Shown here one piece after another: positions 47,984-60,500 of a stretch of 64,000 nucleotides of DNA. The DNA lies in NCBI RefSeq assembly GCF_019399895.1, contig NC_091872.1, positions 4,720,395-4,784,394 on the forward strand, in the 5' to 3' direction. A program made the translations under genes and the position numbers. Positions within the stretch are counted from its first letter, which is position 1, and each line of letters starts with the position of its first letter. This DNA comes from Cardiocondyla obscurior (taxonomy: Eukaryota; Arthropoda; Insecta; Hymenoptera; Formicidae). The notes beneath the pieces were generated by a model, which did not search any database, was not told the origin of the DNA, and worked only from the letters and a program-made list of their open reading frames with translations.

Positions 47984-50027
47984 ACCTCCGTTTCGAAATC
48001 GCGCCCCCGCTGAGTTTATTACGTTTGACTTGACACGGATCCATGCTGTTGGAACATAATAAGCCCGGGCTCGGTCATGGCATAATGGAAATGGTGATGG
48101 ATCACGATCGATCGATCCTTATGCGCGTGATTATCTTCTCCGAATCGGCCTCCACATATTATCCCCGCGACAATTTCAACAAAGTCGCGACGACGCCAGT
48201 CGTTTCAAGAGCGCGAATCGCGAACCTTCGGTAAAAAAAAATTTCGCTCGGCTGGCTAAATATTGTAGGTCCCGTTGTTCGCCGAAATGCCGCAGATTGT
48301 TGCATCCGACAAGAGATGCGATCGCGTTTGCGTATGTATGTGGGCCAGCTTTCACGCCGCGCGTGATACTAATTCGTATTTAAAGCTTTATCAGACGCGC
48401 CTCGTGCCCCGCACAACAATTTCACGGTTCACAGAAACCATCCCGCATCCAGGACCACTAACACCGTCATCCTCGCGCGACTGGTACCTATATCGCACAG
48501 TCGTGCACGCTCAAGCTTCTCGAGTAGGTACACGCTACGAGTGCCAGCGGTAGCAGTCACTTAGATAAGTACTTCGTCCTTCTGTATAATAAATGAACAT
48601 GAACTCTCGTCTGGACAATACGGTAGATATACTTGAATAATTATACATATATTTCCCTCCTTCTCGAAATCGTCTGCAGTATGCGTACCTTCGTCTATTT
48701 TTTATTCATTTATTATTGAACCGAAATATGTAATCAATGATAATCGACATATATAATTTTCGACTGGCGACCCGTGTAATTTTTATCTTATTTAAAGTTG
48801 ATATTATTTTGTTGAAATTTCTATCATAGTAGAAAACAAACAGGAAGTAATTCAATAACAAAGGGAGCAGGAAAAAGCGCCCACAATTGCGTTATAAATT
48901 TTCAAAGAAATTACGTTTTTCTCAATTATTCTATCATGTTCAATTTAGTTTTACTCTACTTTTATCTTGCATTTTGCGCGCCTTAAGGGAATCAATGCGG
49001 TATATATCGAAGGTATTTTTTTCCGACTGCCGCTACTAATTTACACCAACTCATTGGCCCGCGGCATCCCTATGTTAAATCGCTTCAGCCCCCCTGAACC
49101 CTTCCTGAAAACCTCTCTCTACTTGGCTATGCACTTTATCCACCTCCCCGCCGCTGGATGCAATTTTAATCCCGAATTCCAAGAAAATTACCTTGCCGTC
49201 AGAGCTGTTTAAGGGGGTACTAGATGAGATTGCCTCTGTTACCTGTCAGCCTGCTTGACATATAGTATATTATGCAGCGGGCTGTTCGAACTAGTCTTGA
49301 GATTATTCTCTAATTTAAATTTCTATTTTCCTTTCGCGCCGCCGTTGTCGAGAAATAACCGCGTTTTAATAGCGAGTGGTAGGCGGATGAATTTTAGAGA
49401 CACGGCTTTGAAAATTTCAGCGCCCGCTATGTTTTCGCAAACAAAACAGACGTGATCGGGCCGGCCGTTTGTATTTTTTGAATTGAAGCCGATGTTAAAT
49501 TTTTAATTGTAATTTTGTTACGAAAGTTTCCGCTATTGTCGGAACGAAACAAAGCCCTCGCGGCAGTTGTTAGTTACATGAGTTATAATTGGTAGAAACT
49601 GCAGAACGCGTATTGAATACGGACGCATATATCATTTAGTAATTTGTGGGTGTTTTATGTTACAGATATAACAAACCTACCTGTAACGTTGAAAGGTACG
49701 CCCTTAGAAGAATGGTAGTGCATCCGGCTAAAGAGAGAGAGAAAAAAAGAAAAAAAATGATAAGGCTAATGGACCATTGTGACCAAATGACATTGGACGA
49801 AATACACGTTTAACATACGACGGTTATGTCGTCCAATGCAATTATATAAAATAATAAAATTAATAACGTTTAATAAGAACGAGATCACGACGATTAATAA
49901 TAATAGTAACAATAACGACTTTATTGCCACATACATAAATAAATGGACATGGCCGATGTACAGCGTACAAGCTGGATCGCGATCCGATCCGGTTGCATCA
50001 AACTACCGTCACAGTTTCTCACGTTCT

Positions 50028-50070
50028 TACGTACACACGCACGCACGCACACACGCATGCACTCGCGCTT
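50028..50070. repeat. Alternating purine-pyrimidine tract (CA/CG-rich)
   Basis: About 40 bases of nearly uninterrupted alternation built from ACGC and ACAC units. Such sequence favours left-handed Z-DNA and mutates readily as a microsatellite. Confidence 0.7.
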
Positions 50071-51867
50071 GTATACTCTTTTTCTCACGTCTTTTCCGGC
50101 GCGCGTAGCCCAATGCAGCCGTCGCCCTACTTACAACAACGCTTCTACTTTGTATCGGAGCACGGGTTAAACAGACACCGCGTTAGAAATAAGCGATTCG
50201 CGAGGGGTAGTCTCCCTGTAAGGGTGCTTCACGCCGTCAGCACCGTGCGAGAGAGCGCGGGCTTGAGGAGAGCTACGAACGATTTGCCTACAAGTGGTTC
50301 CGCCACGCGAGGCGAGCAACGAGTACACAGGATATAAAGTATCGAACGCGTAAGGAGATGACGAAGGTGCCGCTAAGGAACAGAACCGAGGATGGAACAA
50401 TGGGATCGTCGATTCAATATTATCGGGCCCTGTGATCTAACGGTGATAAGCGCGATTTGTCCCGGCGACGCAGAGCGTCTTGAATTTCCGTCTTCAGCGT
50501 CGGTTAACAATCGTCTCGATGCGATTAGCGTCGCGTATATTTAACTTTATATCTCTTTTTGTCTAAATTGTGCAAGGGTTAATACTGAAAATCTCGAGGA
50601 TGCTTTTCTAACGACAAACGCGAGATGGGAATTCAGTCCGAGAATCGCGCGTGACGGAGTAGCATCGACGACAGTGCTACGTACACATAGTTATACACGT
50701 TCTATTCGCGATACCACGGGGATCTGATTACCATCGAATTCCCCGGTGGATATTTCAAAGGTCTCCGACGAACGTCGTCCTGCTTCAGGGGAAAGAAATG
50801 TACGAGTTCGAGCCGAAACCAGGACACCAAACAAGCGTGAGCGCCGCGAAGTGGCGAGAAAATGTCGCATCACGAGATGTCTTCTACAATGCGAAACGGC
50901 GGCTTTTGGGCGAGAGTCTCGCGCTTCCCTTCTCGCATATCACATTGACCGATGGCGCTGGCGCGAGAAAAAGCTAAAGGAAATACCCCTTGGTGAACGC
51001 CGCTCGGAGGAATATTCCTTAGAGAGAATTCCTCGAATATCCGCGAATTCGAAAGAATTTTTCCGGTCAAGGCCTCGCGAGAATTCTCTTTGTGCCCGTG
51101 CAACGGGTGCGTTTCTCCCCTCTGTCCCTCTCGCCCCTCGCTACGGAGGAAAACGTCCAACGCGTTTATTCGCGCATCTCGCAGCCACCGCCGGATCGGT
51201 CGGATATTTCACGGAACGAAGATTGGCTCGCCCTGTGAAACGCCGCGACTAGGGAAGATTGACGTGTGCCTTAAGCGCGGGATTGGAGCCGCAACAACGC
51301 CCGATTGTGCCCTTGTACGACAACTCAATTAAACGTGACTGACGTTGAACTGCAAAATACGAAGGGAAGAAAAAACTGGACCAAAAAAAGAAAAAAAAAA
51401 GAAAAAAAAAAATGAAAAGGCGCTCGATGCAATTCCATTTAATTGACATGTATGCACATTGGGGGAAGAATCACCGCCGCTCGTCAGATCGTCAGATTAG
51501 GCCCTAAGTAAACTAGAGATTTTCGAAGAGCGCCCGGCACTTGAAGGCGTATCGTGCATACGCCGCGTTCATTAAAAAATAGCGCGCGTGTAGGGAATAA
51601 TTAATGAATTTCAATTATCCGTATTTACCGAGTTCTCTCTTTTTCTTTCTTCGCTGATACGTTGCACTTCGGGGGAGTACTTTGTCCGTTTAACGGTGGA
51701 TTCGTTTGATATCATTTGCAGTGCTCCAGTGAAGGCCTCGTTCCCGATCGCGGTGCATTATTCACTCGTTTTCATCTCTTCTTCGCCGCTAAGACCACAG
51801 AGTCACATGAGTTCGCGACGATTCCTAATGAATCGTTTGTGCTTCCGCAATACACCGTGTAATAGTA

Positions 51868-52219
51868 TTAGCACATCGATTTGTCGGCCTGACAACTTCC
51901 GTCCGACTTGGCGAGGAAGAGCTTGCCGCTCGCGCACGCACACAGCTGATAGATGGTTGTCTCTTTCTGATTCTGATGAGCAGACGATGATCTGCCGGGA
52001 TGCTGTTGCTGTTGCTGCTCCCTGGACGAATGCCCTTGCACTGGCACCGCCGTTTTCAGCCCCTTCATGTAGACGGACTTGGCGTCAAGCCGAATGGCTC
52101 CGTGAACGCTTTGCAGGTTTAAATCCGTCAAGCAGGAGGCTGAGATCTCGTTCGCCCAGGATTCGATCGCTACCCGCTGAGGAGCGTTTATCTTCAGAGA
52201 CCTCGTCGCCGACTCGAGC
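51868..52219 (-). CDS. Scgdelta: Sarcoglycan last exon (C-terminal cysteine cluster)
   Basis: 352 nt: one base, 116 codons and a TAA stop. The acceptor TTGTGCAG gives GL-K-LESATRS across the join. The middle is lineage-specific low complexity (QQQQQ, Ser/His/Gln); the end has the conserved cysteines. Confidence 0.93.
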
Positions 52220-55200
52220 CTGCACAATAAATAATTTGATTTAAATCTATGCCATACATATAGAACATTTATCTTCTCTCGCGTCGCGTATTTTAGCGGT
52301 AAACTCTTTAGTTGGCCCAAAGACGATTTTTGCTTAGCGTAAATGTCGAAGTGCCAATAATTTTTAAGTTACAAGCGGATAAAGCAGAAAATTTCGCAGC
52401 AAACATTTTCCTTCTTTAAGTTTCCAGAAGTTAACTCTTCGACTAATTTCTCAGGCGGAATTTACTTTAATAGAGTTTCAATTTGTAACTTTATTATAGA
52501 GATATAGATAGATGCTAAAGATTCGAAAGTTAAGCGATAAATGACGATATGTCTCGACTTTCTCGCTAAATATTGATTAAAAAATGTGTCGCGAGATAGA
52601 TAATTCGCGATAAATAAAAGCGTTTCATATATATTGTTACATTTCTCGATACGTAAAATAAACAATGTCAATTAGGATTAAAATATCATCATTAGACTTA
52701 AAAAGCAGGGAACCGCGTTGCGTGTTACCGCTGCTTTTCGAAACGCGGTTATACCCAGTTATCAGCGATTATCAATGTGCGTGATTAATTGACTTTCATG
52801 ATTTACAATTTGATGAATATATCAAAGCGCTGGTTATTTAACAAAAAAGATTCATATACCAATTTATCAAAGAATATTTCGTGCGATTTAATTATTATAC
52901 GCGCAATACGAGAACCGAAATAATAAAGGATAGGAGATATTAATAATTGTTATTCCAATTATTACGGCGGTAATCGTTTCTTTAATATAATTAAATACCA
53001 CGCGCTTCGAATATTTAAATACAGAGATTTAAATGCGCACATTACTTATATAATTATTTTAATGGAGCTAACAAAATTTTTCCCATAAAAAAATCATATA
53101 TGTATACGTATAAATAATATACATACGTGACGTACAATATGCACATCACATTCAAATTAATATTCAAAGTATTTAAACTATCGGTGTCGAACGTCCGAAA
53201 CCAATTCTCTTAATCCGCCGATCAGCTGGGTTCTCTCGACGGTCATTCACCCGGCTTACAGTATTATATGAAGCCTACGTCATACGCGTCATGCATACGT
53301 CACGCTACCATCTTGTCCAGCTGGTAACGCTGTGTAGGCAGACCACTGATTTGGTCAACCGACGTTGCGACGTGTTCTCGAGCGAGTATAATGTTAAGAA
53401 GCGACACACACACGCGGATATATGGTCCGGGCAATACTTATTTTATCTGCACTAGACTCGTACGTTCTCGATGATATGCGGAAACGCGAGCTGCACGAGA
53501 AATCGGCCGCTGGCCACCCTAGACGATCGTTTAACCTATAATTCAGCACATACGACGTAGCGTTACCTTTCATGCATCGTGCGACGTTACTTCGCTATCT
53601 TGTCGGGTCGGCGGTACGACAACGTGAGATCGTAGTCGGTCGACTTTGTATTTTGAGAAAGCCGGTGCGTATTTTTCGATCGAGTACGATGTTAAGAAAC
53701 GGCACTCACACACGGTTAACAAACGGATATATGGTTCGGGCAATTATTATTTTATCTGCACTCGACTCGTACGTTCTCGATGATACGCGGAAACGCGAAC
53801 TGCACGAGAAATCGGCCGCCGGTCAACCTAGACGATCGTTTAACCTATGATTCAGTACATACAACGTAGCGTTACCTTTTATGCGTCGTGCGACGTTACT
53901 TCGCTATCTTGTCGGGTCGGCGGTACGATAACGTGAGTGCGTAGTCAGTCGACTTCGTGTTTTGAGAAAGCCGGTGCGTATTTTTTCGAGCGAGTACGAC
54001 GTTAAAAAGCGGCACACGTAAACAGTAAGCAAAGACTGTGGTCCGAGCGAACGTTACTTTACTCGTACAGATTCGTGCGTGCTCGACGAGTTTCGGAAAG
54101 GCGAAGAAAACGACGTTTACCGACACCTGTCGATCATCGCAGTACTTCGTCACACTTGCTGCCATCTTGCCCAACAGGCAACACGACTACGCGGGATCAC
54201 TTGACTTCATACTTTCGAAAGGTTGTTACGTCGTTCTCGAGTGAGTACAATGCTAAGAAGCGACACACGTGAGTAGCAATGAGATCTATGTTTCGGAGTA
54301 ATCGTTATTTTACTTGCGCAGACTTGTACGTGCTCGGCGATGTGCGGTAACGCAAGTTGCACGAGAAGTTACCCCCCTTCGCCGCCGTTCGCCGGTGTCA
54401 ACGGACATTCGCCTAACTGACAATGCAGTATGTCATACCCGTCATGTACACGCCACACAGTTACCTTGATCGGCTGGCAGTGCGATAACGAGAGTGCGTA
54501 GTCGGTCAACCTCATGTTTTGAGAAGGTCGCAGCGTATTTTGGAGTAAGTACATCGCTAAGAAGCGGCATATGTATACATATAGTTAACAAACAAATCTG
54601 TGTCTTGACTAATCATTATTTTATTTCTACAGATTTTTACATGCTCGGCGATGTAAAGAACGACGATCAATGAATTTCTGCGGGTATCGCGGGCATATGT
54701 CCCCGAGTCATACGCTCGATCTTTTGTCTTGATGCCAGTCGGCGACCGAAACGCGCATATCGCTTGTCCGTCGTGGCGCTTTTCGGAATTGAAGCTTGGA
54801 GCAACAGGTGCAGTGGCGCGGTGGCCTTCTACGTGAAAATCGTACGACTTCTCTTCGTTTCGCCGCGATTCCGGTTTCGCGATGCTAACTACACACCACG
54901 CGAAAGCGTGAGATTGAAGACACGGACGATGCCAAGGTAATTTCGCATAATTAGTCAAGTACTTTTAAAGTCTATTTGATCGTTACATAAATTCTTTCAT
55001 GCCGACAATTTAATTTCTAATATTAATATTTAATTCGTTCTTATATCTCAATTTGTTTTAATTTCAGAAGTGCTGTGCCAAATACCCGCGATTGTGGAGC
55101 GTTGGTAATTAATTCAGTCGTAATTTAACGTCGAGTTCGCAAGTGTGTGTTGTGCATGTAAAAATCTGGAGAGGAACTTGACGATGGGAGGACTCGAAGG

Positions 55201-57513
55201 ATCCTGCAAGTGGAAAAGAAACCTGGGACGGCAACAGCGAACCAACGCAAAGTGAGTGATATTTTATTTAATAATTTTTTGCTTGGAATAAATCATTAAC
55301 CTAAAAATATTTTTTTATTTTTCAATCTTTGATAGAACGTTAATATTTATTGATATTTTAATTTAATATTTTTAAAGAAATTTAAAATTTAATTATCTCA
55401 TTTTATAGTTAAAATATCACGTCGCAGAGTAAGAGATCTTTATACGGATCCTTTAAAAATTAAAAAAATGTAAAAAAAAAATATTTTTAGTGTGTATATT
55501 ATATGCAATGTAATATTTTAGCAGTCGATATAATAAGTATTTCTCCAATTTTTTGTAAACGTGCACAATGTTTTGCAAATAACGCGTCCCGTTTCTTAAA
55601 TCCGTAAAATTCAAAATGCGAACACTAGCGATACGATCATTGTTCGATGTGGGTATGCCATCGGACTTGCGTATCTCAATTTCAGTGCATTACGTTCCAA
55701 CAATGACGCGGATTACACCGTAAATCTCCGTGTGCCCGTAAACCGTCGTATTATATCCGAGTATTCCAACAACATAGTAATATCTGTATTGACTCTCGCG
55801 GCTCGAAGTCGAACTTGAGCAATAATCGATTCTCTCTCCGGGAGAAGATGGTCCACGCGGTTGTTCGTTTTCTATCGTTCTTCGCGAAGCTGCTTTTTTA
55901 CCGTTCTATTCCATCACCTTGTCCCTTCTCCCTTGCACATAGTCACTTCTCGTCCTCCGATTTTTCTCTCTTTCTTGCTCTCTCTCTCTCTGCGCCCACC
56001 TCTAAGGCAACTCGTAGGATCCGCGGTATTTCATATCTGGCGCAAATCCAATCCTATGAATATAATTTTCCGCGCGAGCAAAGTTTTATTGTAATCGTAA
56101 ATCCGTCTGTAAATTGCCCGGCGCTATCAATAACCGCGGTGCAGCGCGGTACAGCCTCCGTTTTGTCCCCTTCTTTCGAATTTTCTCTCTTGCCGTCGCT
56201 GCAATTCATCCGACCTCGATCTCTCGCGGTAATACACCGAGGTGCTCGGTGAGAGATGAGGATGAAACCGGGAGCGGGAGGGTTAAGAGATTGTACAAGC
56301 TTATTCGGGCCGAAGGTGTGATGATTCAAGGTGTAGACGAGAGAGACTCCGCCGTCTCCGAGACGACCTCCTCGCGAGAAAACGAAACGCCAGTGCAACG
56401 CGTCATTATCCGGCACAATCGGGGACGATCGATCGATTCTATTCAGCGAACATTTTTTTATTATTAGTTTACCCCGAGATGCACTACTTTCCAAATATAA
56501 ATACGTCACGTTATCGACCCACGAACTCTATCTCGCGGAGTTGGGTTTAACAAATTATTTTTGCTCGATTCGAACTGCTACGTTGATCGATTCGCTCGAC
56601 TCTGTTCGTGTAATTACTATAGTATACTTGCTGCACGATATAATTATGCGTTTATATTGAATTTCGATGAAATTGCTGATACGAATATTAATGATCACAA
56701 ATAATTGATGCATTATATTTGGAAACAATATCTGGGAATCGTCTATTTGTATATAGGTAACATGTAACAATATCAGATAATTAGATAGTCCGTGGGAAAA
56801 TCCATTTCTCGGTCGAAAAATGATCGGCCGTTCTACGCGCGCGCGTACTTAAAATAATTGCAATATATTTACTTAAGACCACGTCCCGACTCTCCTCTGA
56901 CTAGTGGAGTTTGTACGCTGCCTTGGAAAACAGCACCGCCGTCGCCGGTCACCCTCAACATCTCTGCCCCTACGATAACTTGTTCCCTGTCCGCGGAGAA
57001 CAGCACCCCTCCTCGCGGATCGGTTATCCGGAAACCTCTGGACACACAGTCGACGCGATCCTCCCCTGGAAATAGAAATTTGATCACTCAATTTTTCAAT
57101 CGGAAAAATATCAGCAATTACGCAAGGCGACGTATAAATTATTACACGTGACAGAATTCGGAACGTCCCTCGTAAAACTAGATCTTCGTTGCGTGCACGG
57201 CTTCAAATTAGATCATTTATTTAATTTTATTTCTCCATCTGAGAAATTAAAATAAGATTGTTTCGTAACATCGGGCTGTATGAAAAATGCAAGCCGCCGT
57301 ATGCGGCCATTAATATAACTTACCAACTGTTAATCGCGCAAGAAGCCGACCATCGTGAGATCTTGCCGAGGCCGTAAAATTACTCCACGATTCCAACACC
57401 AAGTTTTTCCCCCTCCGTGATCTCAGGCTGGAGGCCACGAGGGCGTCTAACACGGCAGCTTGACCTCTCAGCTCGATTCCCCCAGGCACCACTTTTAGCG
57501 AGCCGATACCTTC
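51868..57513 (-). CDS. Scgdelta: Delta/gamma-type sarcoglycan, 3' three exons (5' partial)
   Basis: Extracellular part of a type II membrane glycoprotein of the sarcoglycan complex, which links dystrophin to the muscle cell surface. Visible exons are 57513-57324, 57065-56873 and 52219-51868, giving 244 aa to a TAA stop; all junctions keep frame. Exon 1 here starts EGIGSLKVVPGGIELRGQA, the sequence that follows the membrane helix in the family, then SSLRSRRGKNLVLES and the conserved N-glycosylation site NFT. The second holds RVDCVSRGFRITDPRGGVLF. The third has LESATRSLKINAP and ends in the family's cysteine cluster (LCACASGKLFLA, SCQADKSMC). A Gln5 run and Ser/Gln-rich insert precede the cysteines. 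The cytosolic and membrane-spanning exons were not found up to 64000, so that intron exceeds 6.4 kb. Delta versus gamma/zeta naming is arbitrary in insects. Confidence 0.93.
53230..54660. repeat. Tandem array, about 5 units of 250-310 bp
   Basis: The anchor GAGTAyrATGyTAAGAA-GC-(A/C)AC recurs at about 53384, 53682, 53992, 54242 and, more diverged, 54546, i.e. spacings of 298, 310, 250 and 304. Other shared blocks are TTTATCTGCACTAGACTCG-type, GCGTTACCTTTCATGC and TTTTGAGAAAGCCGGTGCGT. The two middle copies are most alike and outer copies more diverged, as expected when unequal exchange homogenises the centre. Open frames inside are not kept between copies. Confidence 0.88.
55068..55251 (+). 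ncRNA. Candidate plus-strand exon antisense to the sarcoglycan intron
   Basis: A pyrimidine-rich TTTTAATTTCAG acceptor ends at 55067 and a consensus GTGAGT donor starts at 55252. Upstream, a CCAAG|GTAATT donor at 54937 would define a short intron 54937-55067 (131 bp). Together these suggest a spliced plus-strand transcript that starts in or near the tandem array. One ATG (55183, GACGATGGG) opens a frame running to the donor, so a 5' UTR/start exon of an unknown gene is possible too. No family recognised. Confidence 0.35.
56873..57065 (-). CDS. Scgdelta: Sarcoglycan penultimate exon
   Basis: 193 nt after TATTTCCAG. Splicing gives TVGEDRVDCVSRGFRI across the join, which matches the family. Includes GGVLFSADREQVIVGAE and ends RGESGRGL plus two bases before GTAAAT. 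Confidence 0.93.
57324..57513 (-). CDS. Scgdelta: Sarcoglycan exon following the membrane segment
   Basis: 190 nt: 63 codons plus one base, after a TTTCTTTCAG acceptor (phase 0) and before GTAAGT. Contains SLKVVPGGIELRGQ, SLRSRRGKNLVLES and the NFT sequon. The open frame extending upstream of the acceptor is intronic. Confidence 0.94.
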
Positions 57514-60500
57514 CTGAAAGAAAAGGAAATGACTGTCAGGACAGAAGGGAGAGGGCAAGCCGTCGAAACTTTCTAGGCCGTGGCTATAACGCTCGGCAAA
57601 AATATAGCGTAGCCTCGGCCACGATTTATTGCACTCTTGTACACCCATTCTATTTTCTATCAAATTGACAGCTGATTCAGGCTTTCTGTTCTCTATAAAT
57701 TTTATTTTGCCAGTCGACAAAACACAATGCGACTCCTAACGATCTTTTTCAACCAAATTCCCGATTTATCTGCGGGATAGGTTTTCGAAATAGAAGTCGA
57801 ACGTTAAATTACGCGCGAAAATTATCGTCGTTATTAAAAACGGGAGGTGACGGGACATAAAACAGAGGCGAACGCTCGTTGGACGCCGTATCGTCGCGGG
57901 TAAAGCCGGAATTTATTAAAATCGGACCGCACGTCGGGTGGTCTCGCAATATCGATGTCTTGGAGATCGAACGGGCGCTTGTATCGTAAAATAAAATAAT
58001 ATACTCCATTACTGCGTCGAGTTTCCGCGTGGCGGTATTAAGTATCGGCGGCACCCGCCATTATTGCCACTTCAGACAGTTGAATTATAAATGCGGCGAT
58101 GAGCTGGGCGCGGGGTTACCCGGTGATCCATTGTGCCCGCTCGTTTGAAATATCCGCTGTAATATCCGAAACAGTGGCGTAGGCAAAATTTTATTTTCGC
58201 CCGGCGTCTCTCGCATTCTTCCTTCCTCCGTCCTCCTCACGCTCGTCGACCACCCCACGGGGTGTATCGAGCGAAGGAGAGTGGACGGCCGCCGGGGTCG
58301 GGAGGGAAAGGAGAAATGCACTATAAAGTAGACACATTGCGCGTTTGCATTCATCTCGTAAACTTTAGCTAGTCTCCCACCTGGGACTTATCCCGGGCGG
58401 AAAGTGCAATTTGGCGTTTATGAAACAGTCTTACCGCGTATAATTGCGATCGAACTTTGCCCTAGGCGGTGCTAAAAGATATACGGCCTAAAGGGTGAAA
58501 ATGTCTGTATTTTTTCCTAAGACGGTCTTAAATTTATCAGGAATTTATTTTTGCAATAGTTGAGATTGTCCGAAATGAAATCTATACGTTTATTTTAGGA
58601 AAGTTTAAAGGAATAAGTAGTACACCGATAGTCACGTTCTCTAGAGATATTTCCTGCGTTTAAACGCGACCGAAAAACATATTCGCGGAGATTCTACTAT
58701 GCGCGTGTCAATATGCGCCACGAAAATGGATTGCGTCGTTCTTTTGAGTGACAGCAGCGTGATATGAGTATAGTTCGACGTAGCGGGGACGGTCAATTAC
58801 GTTTCTCATATTAACACAAATGGGATGAATTTTAATATCGCTTAAAAGAGGACGCTCCGCGTATCTGTAACAGTCGTGAATTAGTACGTGAAATATTCGA
58901 AACGGAAATCTCGCTTAGTGAATCTCCTCGTCGTTCTGCTCATCGTCGTTTTGAGGTCTTCTTAACATACTTTCGTGGTAAAATAGCTCGTTTTTTGTGT
59001 TACTATTCACATTGGTTTCCGATGATTGGCCACTCGATCGAAAGCAATTGTTACGCTTCCGTCCATATTATTACAATTGTAGGAGAAGAGAAAGGTACCG
59101 GTTTACGTATACGTTTCGTTTGAGCTGGTTTAACTTTCGATCCGGCAGGTTCCATTTCGTTTGAAGAAATGTTTTTTTATTTTTTTATTTTTTTTTTTGG
59201 CCGGACGCTGCCGAGCCCGAACATTTACCGAATATACAGCGACAATTTGATATGTCGCGGTGAAACGATAAAAAATAATTTCGTCTATTAAACGATATAT
59301 GTAAAGCTGAACGATCGAGAATGCAAACTTTATTATCGTAAATATAGAAGTGCTCAATTAAAATTAAATCTTGACTTAAATACACATTTGGGAGAAAGTC
59401 GGAATATTTTGTGAAATAATAGAAATTCTTACAAAAATATTTTTGAAACAAATGCAAATGATTTTCAATCGAAGAGTACAGAGGATTTTTTATTTATTCG
59501 CCGTGTAGAAAGTCACTGCAAGCTCGAATGTTCAAGTTCCAAATTCCTACGTGCCGATAATATTTTCATTATGAAATTAATCACTCGTCACATGTCAAAT
59601 GTCATATAATTTAATTATTTTACGTTTCGATATCGTTTATACACGTCGAAGATAAATATATATCCCTTTTTAACACAAAAATGCGCGCAATCATCGGTGA
59701 CAAAATTTAATTATTATCGTACACGCACAATTGCTGCTGACGAAATAAACCTGGTGGTACGTATTTGATTACTTTTATACGTGTATCGTTTTACTAATAT
59801 TATCATTCGCGTTATCGTCGCGTCTTTGTTAACCGATCCAATTGTATAACTTGCCATTGCACCGCCATAAGCGTTGTCGTTCCGAAGAGAATGACCGGTC
59901 GCCAGATTTCGCCAAGTACCAGTTGCGAGATCGCGGTTTAAATACTCGTTCATGAAGTTTCCCAGCATCACTTGCGTAGCTACGATCGGCGACGGGGGAC
60001 CGGCAGGCGGAAAGGGCGATCTCGAGCCACCGGCACTCGATTAGCCAAATCGTTCGGAAAACGATACGATCTCTTTGCCCTCTACTTAACCGTAACCGTA
60101 AACCCCAATAGCATCCGCGGAAGCCGAGCGAGAGCGTGAGGAAGAAATAGAGAAAGACACGGTCATACGAAAAGAACAAGAACAAAAAGAAACTCTGGAA
60201 CGAGAGATACGGGAACGGCGAGAAAGAAGGATGAGGTACACAATAAAAAGAAAAAGGCCCAGGCGTGGAAAGAGTAAACGGAGAAGCGAGAAAAGAATGA
60301 GGAAATGAGGAGGGAAGGGAATGAGAAAGCGAGAGAAAATGAGAAAGGGAGAAAAAGAAGGGCAGGAAGAAGGAACTGCGGTTGCATCTGCTTTTTAGAA
60401 TCGCCAGACGGTCTAGAGGAAACCACCGGAGTCGAGAAGATCGCCCAATCGTGGTGGTGAGAACGAGCGGCAGTAGTAAAAGTAATCTACCGTCAGACAG

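Larger units (their letters stand above)
46261..51867. other. Intergenic, GC-richer, no supported gene
   Basis: Includes the sarcoglycan 3' UTR at its right end (minus-strand AATAAA at 51165-51170 or ATTAAA near 51433 are possible signals). Open frames of 162 and 168 codons (46693-47181 and 50746-51252, plus) show no family motif. Contains a 22-bp palindrome (47962-47983) and an alternating purine-pyrimidine tract (about 50028-50070). Confidence 0.45.
52220..56872 (-). other. Scgdelta: Sarcoglycan last intron (4,653 bp)
   Basis: Bounded by GTAAAT and TTGTGCAG. AT-rich at 52400-53200; then the tandem array at about 53230-54660; then plus-strand splice signals at 54936-55251; then a C/T-rich GC-moderate stretch at 55850-56450 with unconvincing open frames on both strands. 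Confidence 0.85.

Noticed and set aside
51010..51068. Cluster of GAA/TTC motifs resembling heat shock elements
   Set aside because: Only GGAATATTCC fits nGAAnnTTCn with correct spacing; the others are out of phase, and no TATA box or start was found nearby.
50746..51252. 168-codon Arg/Glu-rich open frame, plus strand
   Set aside because: No motif; composition follows the base composition of the block, with long frames on the other strand.
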